The notes under the pieces are model-generated. The model made no database searches. It worked only from the letters and a program-made list of their open reading frames with translations, and was not told the origin of the DNA. A stretch of 64,000 nucleotides of DNA, from NCBI RefSeq assembly GCF_003721595.1, contig NZ_RJJR01000002.1, positions 124,001-188,000 on the forward strand, given 5' to 3'. This document shows positions 19,301 to 26,374 of this stretch, piece by piece. A program made the position numbers and the translations under genes. The number at the start of each line of letters is the position of its first letter. Position 1 is the stretch's first letter. The DNA comes from Hanamia caeni. Its GTDB lineage: Bacteria > Bacteroidota > Bacteroidia > Chitinophagales > Chitinophagaceae.

Positions 19301-19546
19301 GAAATCGCGAGCCCGCTTTATCAAAAAATAGAAATTGACCTTGGGGGGAAATTTGGCCGGGGCAAAAAATTTACGATTATAGCACAGGGAGCTTCACGAA
19401 AAAACAAATATGTGCAAAGCGCAACTCTGAATGGACGCACATTACATTCTTTCAAATTTCCTGCATCGGAATTATTAAAAGGCGGATCGCTGGTATTGAA
19501 GATGGGGCCTGAGCCAAATGTGAATTGGGGGTTATCAGGAAAATAA
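16358..19546 (+). CDS. GH92 family glycosidase with jelly-roll-like N-terminal domain
   Basis: The 1062-residue secreted protein has a signal peptide ending near residue 22 (QSFAQ). Residues about 28-225 form a beta-rich module (IWSIGKADHSAAEF, WGGTWPTSGWRTNEVNI, GGSWILFDQLDLKGP) like the carbohydrate-binding domains of polysaccharide lyase 4-type proteins. The GH92 region follows from about 325 (DYVDTRMGTAHSRWM), with DAFWNTFWNLNQFWN near 665 and DEDQGQMSAWLIMASIG near 950. It is divergent from the mannose operon, which holds a second GH92 with a different N-domain, so the two probably act on different glycans or linkages. The large N-terminal extension may target it to a plant or fungal polysaccharide; this is speculative. 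Confidence 0.9.
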   Translation: MKIKPILWCVSFAIFSLQSFAQSNQTNIWSIGKADHSAAEFALAPGGFRDFVGHDFGYEDKYFLIGYNKEKNDFPYVLPGPADTWGGTWPTSGWRTNEVNILFGITNLPAEGEYELEIKLLDYSKKFLPLVKVLINGQENEIQLGANKFDLKAQPYPRQNEPITDTASLTGNLDNATPETITIPITKNIIRKGGNKITIRVIGGSWILFDQLDLKGPQAVTVLKPEQLFICDVQPATYELENRGKRMQPLLVNAEHLQGSPELSVMLDGKNIFKEIVEQGNYEFEALMPAVKTSTVSNYSILNNGKIIQKGVVKRSPQKLQTPADYVDTRMGTAHSRWMIAPGPWMPFSMVKMSPDNQNAGWQAGYEPTFESVGTFSHIHEWTMAGLGIFATNGPLKTQIGNEHDPASGYRSRINKKTEEAPIGYYKVQLEDYDIKAEVTATTRCGFERFTFPANRDSSRILIDLHIPAEYDYQLKEVEIKKVSDYRIEGMVHQFSPGVWSHDADQDYTIHFVIEFDKPIKRVGNWVDNAIQYADILSTKNSKNAGLVIEFDTRQNPVVQVRSGISLVSIDNADENLKTEITQPFGWNFDAIRQHQVDTWNDIFNRVKITTTNRLEKERFYNSMYRSVCSRNTWSDVNGQWRSTDGKLRQLKNKDDVALGCDAFWNTFWNLNQFWNLVTPEWSNRWVNSQLAMYDANGWLAKGPAGMNYIPVMVGEHEISQMVSAYQMGIRNFDANKLLEAAVKMQTTPAQKVFKGFAGNRDIIEYEKHHYVPSDKGRFSNTMEYSYDDWTVGQLAKSLGKTDIYKKFDARGKWWKNTIDSNGYCHTKLSNGEWTPDFDPFRSGANEEYVEGNAWQLTFFVPQDVPDLVHMIGNKKFIDRLEWGFKASEPWRYNGMNDQYWDYPVMQGNQQSMHFPFLFNWAGKPWSTQKWTRSIIDRYYGYGISNAYLGDEDQGQMSAWLIMASIGLFQTDGGSSASPIYEIASPLYQKIEIDLGGKFGRGKKFTIIAQGASRKNKYVQSATLNGRTLHSFKFPASELLKGGSLVLKMGPEPNVNWGLSGK

Positions 19547-19824
19547 GTATTACCGTTAGCGGTGTTTAACTAATTTCGGCAGGCTGTATTTACTTTCCAG
19601 CGATATATAAAATATCTTACTAAGGCGTCAAATTTTAGACAGATACTCTATGAAATACCTTTTCTTTAATTATTAATTAAAGTAAAATAGATGTTGAAAT
19701 TGCGCTAAAGCATTCGCTTCAATATTAGCAGGAAATAGTAAAAGAATAAATAGCTTGTTTTTTTATTTTGAACCTGTCAGCTTACTGCTTATAGAAAGCA
19801 GGAATCCATCTGCCAATTTCATTT

Positions 19825-19832
19825 TAAATTTG
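19825..19832 (+). promoter_or_regulatory. TAnnTTTG promoter element of the ABC exporter gene
   Basis: TAAATTTG ends only 4 bp before the ATG at 19837, so any transcript from it would have almost no leader. No matching TTTG was found 19 bp upstream. Confidence 0.4.
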
Positions 19833-19836
19833 CCTG

Positions 19837-21597
19837 ATGGCGGAAAATAAAGAAAGAAAAAAATTACTGGATCTGAGCGCCCTTCGAAAAGTTTTTGCGT
19901 ATGCCTTGCCTTATAAAAACAAGATATATACTTCTGTTTTGTTGTCGGTAGTTCTTGCGATTCTTTCACCATTGCGGCCTTACCTGATTCAATATACAGT
20001 TAATCATTTTATTAAGGACAGCAACGTCCGCTGGCTTATTTTAATCACCATCATACAAATAGGATTGTTGCTTATAGAAACGGTGCTCAGCTTTTTCTTC
20101 AGGTATCTTACCTCGTGGCTTGGCCAAACGGTAGTAAAAGATTTGCGGGTTACGGTTTATAAAAAAGTATTGAGCCTGAATTTGAGGCAGTTCGACAGAA
20201 CGCCTATCGGAACGTTAACCACCCGAACTATCAATGATATCGAATCCATCAACGATATATTTTCGAACGGGCTCATCCCGATTATTTCTGACTTGCTTTC
20301 CATTATTGCCATACTGCTGTTTATGTTTACTGCCGACTGGCGCTTATCACTTATCAGCCTTGTGCCCTTCCCGATATTAATTATTGCCACTTATTTTTTT
20401 AAAGAAAGTGTAAACAAATCTTTTATTAAAGTCAGGAATGCGGTGGCTGCTTTAAATGCATTTGTGCAGGAACACCTTACGGGTATGAGCGTTGTGCAGG
20501 CGTTTGCTGTTGAGGAAAAAGAATTTAATAAATTCAAAGAAATCAACAAGCAACACCGCAATGCCAACATCAGGGCCATATTTGCCTATTCTGTTTTTTT
20601 CCCGATTGTAGAAATTGTTCTTGCCTTTTCTATTGGCCTGCTGGTGTGGTGGGGCGGAAATTATTCTGCCAACCCGGGGATAATTATTTCTTTTATCATG
20701 TACCTCAATTTATTGTTCAGGCCGTTGCGGATGATAGCCGATAAATTTAATGTATTGCAGATGGGCATGGTAGCAAGCGAGCGTGTGTTTAAAGTGCTGG
20801 AAAATGAAGATGTTACCATAAACAAACACAGCGGCATCCATTCCATACCTATAAAAGGCAAGGTAGATTTTGAGCATGTGTGGTTCGCCTACAACAAAGA
20901 TGAATTCGTTTTAAAAAATGTGGATTTTTCAATTGCGCCGGCAGAAACACTTGCGATTGTAGGCCATACCGGAAGCGGCAAAACCTCCATTATCAGCTTG
21001 CTCAACAGGTTGTATTCTGTAAACCGCGGTGAAATCAAAATTGACGGCCACAATATTCTTGATTATGATATAGATTTTTTGCGGAGTAAAATTGCGGTGG
21101 TATTGCAGGACGTTTTTCTCTTCAGCGGCTCGGTTTTGGATAACATCACTTTACGAAATCCCCACATTAAAAAAAGCGATGCGATAGAAGCAGCCAAAAT
21201 CATCGGCGTACATGATTTTATCATGCAATTGCCGGGAAATTATGATTTCAATGTAATGGAGCGCGGCTCCACGCTATCTCTTGGCCAGCGCCAGTTGCTG
21301 TCGTTTATTCGCGCGCTTCTTTATAATCCGTCCATTCTCGTTTTGGATGAAGCCACTTCGTCAATTGACAGCGAAAGTGAAATTTTAATCCAACATGCGA
21401 TTGACAAATTAATCAGTGGCCGCACATCTATCGTAATTGCGCATCGCCTGTCTACCATTCGCAAAGCGAATAAAATCATTGTGCTGGATAAAGGAGAGAT
21501 AAAAGAAATGGGAACCCACAACGAACTCATGGCATTGCAGGGCCATTATTTCAACCTTCATAACATGCAATTTGAAATGCAGGAAAGCACACTATGA
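19837..21597 (+). CDS. ABC transporter, fused permease and ATPase (MsbA/multidrug type)
   Basis: The 586-residue half-transporter has six membrane helices in residues about 20-320 (ABC exporter type 1 fold) and an ATPase domain from about 345. Walker A is GHTGSGKTS near 375, the Q-loop is VVLQDVFLF, the signature is LSLGQRQ near 479, and Walker B is LVLDEATSSID near 501. The switch His lies in VIAHRLSTI. Such proteins work as homodimers or heterodimers exporting lipids or hydrophobic compounds. The lone gene suggests a homodimer. Its substrate cannot be read from sequence. It is flanked by a 290-bp gap and a convergent gene, so it forms its own transcription unit. Confidence 0.92.
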   Translation: MAENKERKKLLDLSALRKVFAYALPYKNKIYTSVLLSVVLAILSPLRPYLIQYTVNHFIKDSNVRWLILITIIQIGLLLIETVLSFFFRYLTSWLGQTVVKDLRVTVYKKVLSLNLRQFDRTPIGTLTTRTINDIESINDIFSNGLIPIISDLLSIIAILLFMFTADWRLSLISLVPFPILIIATYFFKESVNKSFIKVRNAVAALNAFVQEHLTGMSVVQAFAVEEKEFNKFKEINKQHRNANIRAIFAYSVFFPIVEIVLAFSIGLLVWWGGNYSANPGIIISFIMYLNLLFRPLRMIADKFNVLQMGMVASERVFKVLENEDVTINKHSGIHSIPIKGKVDFEHVWFAYNKDEFVLKNVDFSIAPAETLAIVGHTGSGKTSIISLLNRLYSVNRGEIKIDGHNILDYDIDFLRSKIAVVLQDVFLFSGSVLDNITLRNPHIKKSDAIEAAKIIGVHDFIMQLPGNYDFNVMERGSTLSLGQRQLLSFIRALLYNPSILVLDEATSSIDSESEILIQHAIDKLISGRTSIVIAHRLSTIRKANKIIVLDKGEIKEMGTHNELMALQGHYFNLHNMQFEMQESTL

Positions 21598-21626
21598 TGC
21601 AGTAAACCGGCAAATAATCCCATTTT

Positions 21627-22412
21627 TTATTTTCTCTTTATTTCCAGTTTCAATCCGTCATAAGCAAGATGCATATTTTGCGGCAGTTCATTTTCAATAA
21701 CCTCATGAAAGCCAAGCTGGTGGCTGATATGCGTAAAATAAGCCGTAGGGATTTCCAATTCCTTCACCAAATCTGTGGCTTCCTGCAAAGTAAAATGAGA
21801 AATATGTGTTTTTTTTCGCAGCGCATTTACCACCAGTATTTTACTGCCCCTGATTTTTTCTTTTTCCTCTTCATCTATCCTGTTTGCATCGGTGATGTAG
21901 GTGAAATCTCCAAAACGAAAAGCCAGCACGGGCATATTTAAGTGATAAACCAAAATGGGAATGACCAAAATATCGCCCACACAAAAAGGCTGAGAGGAAA
22001 TCGTATGCAAATTAATTGCAGGCGTGCCGGGATATTTTTTTTCGGAGAAAGCGTAATAAAATTCGCGGCGCAATGCCTCCTGAGTAAGCTCATTGGCGTA
22101 CACATCCATCGGCCGGTTTTGAAAAAAATTATACGCCCTGATGTCATCAAGCCCGGCGATGTGATCTTTATGCGGATGCGTAAAAATAACAGCGTCTAAT
22201 CTTTTTACATTTTCGCGCAGCATTTGCGTTCTGAAATCCGGAGTGGTATCCACCACTAAGGTGGTGTGTTTGCTTTGAACCAAAATACTGCTCCGCAGCC
22301 TTTTATCTTTTTGATTTGAGGATGAACAAACGATGCAATCACAGCCAATCATGGGAACACCACCACTGGTGCCGGTTCCTAAAAAGGTAATTGTAAGATC
22401 AGGATAACTCAC
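21627..22412 (-). CDS. MBL-fold metallo-hydrolase (PhnP/RNase Z-like)
   Basis: The 261-residue protein has the metallo-beta-lactamase fold: FLGTGTSGGVPMIGCDC at the start, the metal motif THPHKDHIAG near residue 77, YITDAN near 180, and a terminal THISHQLGFH with a further His. The cysteine pair at CDCIVC recalls PhnP-type phosphodiesterases, which carry extra structural metal sites. The start codon is GTG at 22412, chosen because the conserved beta strand begins seven residues later. It converges with the ABC exporter gene 29 bp away. The physiological substrate is unknown, likely a cyclic phosphodiester. Confidence 0.85.
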   Translation of the reverse strand: MSYPDLTITFLGTGTSGGVPMIGCDCIVCSSSNQKDKRLRSSILVQSKHTTLVVDTTPDFRTQMLRENVKRLDAVIFTHPHKDHIAGLDDIRAYNFFQNRPMDVYANELTQEALRREFYYAFSEKKYPGTPAINLHTISSQPFCVGDILVIPILVYHLNMPVLAFRFGDFTYITDANRIDEEEKEKIRGSKILVVNALRKKTHISHFTLQEATDLVKELEIPTAYFTHISHQLGFHEVIENELPQNMHLAYDGLKLEIKRK

Positions 22413-22557
22413 TTTTCAAAGCTATTAAATATTTGGCAGAGGCAAATGCTGAGAAATGAAATTGGATGGTTAAACAAAGTATCGGTCAAATAAATAAGCC
22501 TGTTAATGTTGAATAAAGAAAAAACCGCACCGGGAGAATTAGGATTTTTAACCTGGA

Positions 22558-22833
22558 TTATTTTTCCAGGCGCTCCGTTTTGGACATTACTTCATCGTAC
22601 AATTTTTGGGATTCATGCGTGAGCGAATCGTAATTAATTATAAGAGAGGGAATGATATCAAGAAGTGTGTTTACTCTGCCTTCGGGAATCAGGAATTTAT
22701 TGAGCACCACCACTTTTTTATGTTCCAGGATGCAATAGCCGCTTTGAAAGGAACCCCGTTCGTACCGTACGATGTAGCCGGATTCTTCCAAAATTTTTTC
22801 AAGTTTAGTTAATGTAGTTTGATTATATTTCAA
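22558..22833 (-). CDS. small conserved hypothetical protein
   Basis: This 91-residue protein begins LTKLEKILEESGYIVRYERG, followed by the pattern GYCILEHKKVVVLNKF, which I recognise as a conserved small protein of Bacteroidota without known function. It is soluble and rich in alternating charged and hydrophobic residues, with a likely alpha-beta-beta-alpha layout. The start is TTG at 22833, since no ATG precedes the conserved region. It is divergent from mutL with only 132 bp between the start codons. Confidence 0.75.
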   Translation of the reverse strand: MKYNQTTLTKLEKILEESGYIVRYERGSFQSGYCILEHKKVVVLNKFLIPEGRVNTLLDIIPSLIINYDSLTHESQKLYDEVMSKTERLEK

Positions 22834-22852
22834 TGCAAAAAAATTATTGAAA

Positions 22853-22860
22853 CAAATTTA
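22853..22860 (-). promoter_or_regulatory. TAnnTTTG promoter element of the small conserved gene
   Basis: On the minus strand TAAATTTG ends 19 bp before the TTG start at 22833, a usual distance for Bacteroidota. No TTTG with 19-bp spacing was found. Confidence 0.45.
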
Positions 22861-22938
22861 CGATATTGACAGCAAAAGGGTTTATTTCATCTTTTAGGAA
22901 GCTTCGAATGCCGTATCAGGCTTCCGTAAAATAAGAGT

Positions 22939-22946
22939 TAATTTTG
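22939..22946 (+). promoter_or_regulatory. TAnnTTTG promoter element of mutL
   Basis: TAATTTTG ends 19 bp before the TTG start codon at 22966. The upstream element is not evident. Confidence 0.45.
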
Positions 22947-22965
22947 TATTTAAAATAAAAAGAAT

Positions 22966-24822
22966 TTGGCTGACATCATCAATTTATTACCCGAAAACAT
23001 TGCCAACCAGATTGCAGCCGGTGAAGTAATTCAAAGGCCGGCAAGCGCCGTAAAAGAACTGTTGGAAAATGCAGTAGACGCCGGAGCTACAGAAATTCAA
23101 TTATTCGTGAACGATGCAGGCAAAGCCCTGGTGCAGGTAATTGATAATGGCAAAGGAATGAGCGAAACCGACGCCAGGATGAGCTTTGAACGCCATGCTA
23201 CCTCCAAAATTAAAAATATCGACGACCTTTTTCATATTAAAACAATGGGATTTCGCGGGGAGGCGCTGGCCAGTATAGCGGGTGTGGCGCAGGTAGAATT
23301 GAAATCCAAACGCAGGGAAGATGCGATAGGCACTTTTATTGAAATTGAAAACAGCATAGTGAAACGGCAGGAGCCCGTTGCCACAAATGAAGGCACGAAT
23401 ATCTGTATGAAAAATTTGTTTTTCAATGTGCCTGCGCGAAGAAATTTTTTAAAAAGCAATGCTTCCGAGCTTAGACACATTATTGATGAGTTTATAAGAG
23501 TGGCCATGGCTTTCCCGGATTTATTTTTTTCGCTTACCTCCAACGGTCAGCAGGTTTTCCATCTTGAAAAGGGTTCATTAAAGCAACGTATTCTGCAAAT
23601 TCTCGGCAATAATTACGCTGCTAAGCTGGTGAGTGTGAAGGAGGAAACTGATTATATGAATATTTATGGCTTTGCAGGTAAGCCTGAAACAGCAAAGAAA
23701 ACACGCGGCGATCAATATTTTTTTGTGAACAGCCGTTTTATCAAAAGCGCTTACCTGAACCACGCGGTGATGAATGCTTTCAACGATATGATTGCCAAAG
23801 ACAGCTTTCCGATGTATACTTTATTTATTGACATTGATCCGTCTCGGCTTGACATCAATGTTCATCCCACCAAACAGGAAATCAAATTTGAAGATGAAAA
23901 ATTGATTTATGCATTTGTGCAGTCTGCCGTAAAACATGCGTTGGCGCAATATAGCGTTACGCCGACGCTGGATTTTGAGCTGGATATGGCGATTCAACAA
24001 AGCGAGGCGGTAAGCAAGCCTTTTACCAAAGAAAAGCAATTTACCGCTACAGGATCTTCACTTTATAAAACCTTTACGCAAAAAAACCAGGCCCATTTTA
24101 TTGAAACCAAAAGTGATTTGAAAAGCTGGGATGAGGCCATTATACGTCAAAAAACTGAAGACACCTCTTTCCGGAATTTTGAAAATGAAAACCAACCTGG
24201 CGATGTGCCTCCTTTCTTTAAAAATAATATACCCGCTTCTGCTCGAAAAAAACCGACCACAGGCCTTCTGCTGCAAATTCAGCATTGCTTTATTGCAGCG
24301 GAAAATGAAAGCGGTTTTATCCTGATTCATCAGCAGAATGCGCATGAAAGAGTTTTGTATGAGCGCTTTGAAGAAGCGATGAAGGGAAAACCTATTGCTG
24401 TTCAAAGAAGCCTTTTCCCTGCGGCGGTTGAGCTGGCGCCGCCCGATGCGGTTTTGCTGGAGGAGCTTATTCCTGACCTGCGCATCCTTGGCTACCAGGT
24501 AGAGCCTTTTGGAAAAAACAGCTTCATCATACAGGGATCGCCTGCTGATGTGAAAGATGGAAATGAAAAGGATGCTCTTGAAAAGATACTGGAACAATAC
24601 AAGCATTTTAACCTGGAAATGAGCTTTAGTAAAAGGGAAAAATTACTTCGCTCAATGGCCTGGCAGCAGGCCATAAAAGCGGGAACAGATTTGTCAGATA
24701 AGGAAATGGAGCGCCTCGTAGAAGATTTATTCCATTGCAAAATCAATAATGTTACTCCAAATGGCAAACCGGTGTTTCTTGAATTTAAAAAGCAGGAATT
24801 AGATAAAATGTTTGGGAGATAA
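22966..24822 (+). CDS. mutL: DNA mismatch repair protein MutL
   Basis: The 618-residue protein has the GHKL ATPase domain in residues 1-330, with IANQIAAGEVIQRPASAVKE, the Mg-binding Asn in ELLENAVDAGA, IDNGKGM, and TMGFRGEAL. A variable linker follows, then the C-terminal dimerisation domain (about 430-600). The start is TTG at 22966, supported by the typical first residues (ADIINLLPENIANQIAAGEV). MutL couples mismatch recognition by MutS to strand removal. In the C-terminal domain the place of the DQHAxxE endonuclease motif reads HQQNAHERVLYE, and the late motif reads TPNGKP where CP(N/H)G(R/K)P is usual, so nuclease activity is questionable. Confidence 0.95.
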   Translation: MADIINLLPENIANQIAAGEVIQRPASAVKELLENAVDAGATEIQLFVNDAGKALVQVIDNGKGMSETDARMSFERHATSKIKNIDDLFHIKTMGFRGEALASIAGVAQVELKSKRREDAIGTFIEIENSIVKRQEPVATNEGTNICMKNLFFNVPARRNFLKSNASELRHIIDEFIRVAMAFPDLFFSLTSNGQQVFHLEKGSLKQRILQILGNNYAAKLVSVKEETDYMNIYGFAGKPETAKKTRGDQYFFVNSRFIKSAYLNHAVMNAFNDMIAKDSFPMYTLFIDIDPSRLDINVHPTKQEIKFEDEKLIYAFVQSAVKHALAQYSVTPTLDFELDMAIQQSEAVSKPFTKEKQFTATGSSLYKTFTQKNQAHFIETKSDLKSWDEAIIRQKTEDTSFRNFENENQPGDVPPFFKNNIPASARKKPTTGLLLQIQHCFIAAENESGFILIHQQNAHERVLYERFEEAMKGKPIAVQRSLFPAAVELAPPDAVLLEELIPDLRILGYQVEPFGKNSFIIQGSPADVKDGNEKDALEKILEQYKHFNLEMSFSKREKLLRSMAWQQAIKAGTDLSDKEMERLVEDLFHCKINNVTPNGKPVFLEFKKQELDKMFGR

Positions 24823-24863
24823 TCATTATTGAAAATTTCATTATCATTCTTTCTTACATATTT

Positions 24864-24891
24864 CCAAAAAAAAGGCCCTGAAACCAGGGCC
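24864..24891 (-). terminator. intrinsic terminator of nirK
   Basis: A perfect 7-bp stem (GGCCCTG / CAGGGCC, 4-base loop) at 24874-24891 is followed on the minus strand by eight T residues. It lies 25 bp after the nirK stop codon. Confidence 0.85.
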
Positions 24892-24916
24892 GAATTAAAT
24901 TGATTTGTTTTAATCT

Positions 24917-26062
24917 TTATTGAATCGGCGAAGCTTTCTGTATTAGTTTCATATAAGTGCTGTCCCAGTTTCCCTCAACTTTTACCTGGCCTACCGCGCC
25001 GAAGGCTACCGCTTCGATAAGATTGTGATTCACCAAAGTATAAGTATGTGGCTCCCTGAATTTATATAAAGCAGCTGCAGCAGAGCCTCCGGGAACCGCC
25101 CAGGTTTCGTAATCAGTAAATGGCCTGTTATTAAATTTACCTCCTGGCCAGAAAAGGTCTGCGTGGCCGCCGATAAGATGAAAACGGCTATCATTGTTGG
25201 CTTCGGCGGTGATAAACAAAACTTTGTCACCCACCTTGGCGGTCATGGCATTTTTTCCCAGTAAAGAGCCTACTCTTCCGTTGAAGACAATATAGGTTGG
25301 TATCAATGTTTTTATCTGGTCGCCAATTGCCTGAACACTTTCCTGCGGAGTAGCAAATTCTTTTACTTTTCCATCAGGGCCTTTAGGCAAATACAAATAT
25401 TGTTCGGCGATGTAATATGCTTTGTCGAAAGTAACAGAATTTCCGTTCTCATCTTTTAAGCCATCGCGTGGCAACACCATGATAGCGCCATTCATTCCGG
25501 AAAGAACATGGATAGGCGTCATTAATCCACCCGGCGCACAATGGTATACAAAAACACCCGCCCTGGTAGCTTTAAAGCGAAGCTTCACCTGCTCTCCCGG
25601 ATTAATATGGGTAAGATCTGCTCCTCCTTCCGCACCGGTAGCGGCATGAAAATCTATGTTATGTATTTGCGTATTTGTTGCCGGATTTTTTAATGTTAAC
25701 TCAACATAATCATCCTGGTGAACCACAATTAGGGGCCCCGGCACAGTGCCATTGAAAGTAAATGCCCACATAGAATCGCCCGGCGCTACTTCTATTTTCT
25801 TTTCCTGCACAGTCATGGTAACCTGCACTATTTTTGGCCCATCTTTATCTACCTGGTCAAATTTCGGCACCATAGGAGGCGCCACCAATTCCTGGGTTAC
25901 ACGGTTAAGATTATCTCCATTACCATCATTTTTTTGGTCAAGCACTGAAGTGCTGCTGGAATTTTTACAGGCCGAAAAAATCATTACCAACATCAATGCA
26001 AATAAAGAAATTGCAGGACTGCTTAATTTTTGTAAAGAGAAAGGAAACTTTAGTTTTTTCAT
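24917..26062 (-). CDS. nirK: copper-containing nitrite reductase (lipoprotein)
   Basis: The 381-residue enzyme reduces nitrite to nitric oxide in the periplasm. It starts with a lipoprotein signal (FSAC, Cys32), followed by two cupredoxin domains. All expected ligands are visible: type 1 copper His134, Cys175, His185 and Met190, and type 2 copper His139 and His174 plus the His of VNHNLIEA. The catalytic Asp137 (HNIDFH) and the His and Ile in FHLIGGH are also intact. Membrane anchoring by lipid is common in Bacteroidota NirK. It stands alone, with its own terminator, no Nos or Nor genes in view, and a SulP transporter upstream. Confidence 0.95.
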   Translation of the reverse strand: MKKLKFPFSLQKLSSPAISLFALMLVMIFSACKNSSSTSVLDQKNDGNGDNLNRVTQELVAPPMVPKFDQVDKDGPKIVQVTMTVQEKKIEVAPGDSMWAFTFNGTVPGPLIVVHQDDYVELTLKNPATNTQIHNIDFHAATGAEGGADLTHINPGEQVKLRFKATRAGVFVYHCAPGGLMTPIHVLSGMNGAIMVLPRDGLKDENGNSVTFDKAYYIAEQYLYLPKGPDGKVKEFATPQESVQAIGDQIKTLIPTYIVFNGRVGSLLGKNAMTAKVGDKVLFITAEANNDSRFHLIGGHADLFWPGGKFNNRPFTDYETWAVPGGSAAAALYKFREPHTYTLVNHNLIEAVAFGAVGQVKVEGNWDSTYMKLIQKASPIQ

Positions 26063-26374
26063 TTTATTCTGGTTTTAATTGTATTGCTGAAGTTTTCTTT
26101 ACTGGATTTCCCGTGGCAAAAGCGCAAAAAATGTATAACGGTCACCGGTAAACGAAAATTAATTTCATTGTAAGCGGGGATATATATATTTAGTAAGATC
26201 GATGGCAAATTTAGAAAACTTCTACCACTTAAAAATTGCCGCCCGATTTCGAAAAGAGGAATTATTATTATTTGTTGCTTTACTATCTGAATGAATTAAG
26301 AAGCAAATTACTTGTAGGGCCGCCTTGAACCATTGATACCATTGAATTTGCAGCGTATGAAGTTTCATCTAAGG
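26063..26374. other. intergenic region upstream of nirK
   Basis: This 312-bp gap separates the nirK start from the end of the SulP gene. It holds a minus-strand TAAATTTG at 26206-26213 (about 145 bp from the ATG, a weak promoter candidate) and a TTTACTAT repeat copy at 26263-26286. No FNR-type TTGAT-N4-ATCAA palindrome was found, and there is no credible small open frame. Confidence 0.5.
26263..26286 (+). repeat. TTTACTGT-type intergenic motif
   Basis: TTATTATTTGTTGC followed by TTTACTAT, one base off the core. It lies 89 bp before the convergent 3' end of the SulP gene. Confidence 0.4.

Noticed and set aside
24917..26062. Possible loss of a catalytic His in NirK
   Set aside because: Numbering from the type 1 copper ligands shows that the catalytic Asp, His and Ile and the third type 2 copper His are all present (HNIDFH, FHLIGGH, VNHNLIEA).
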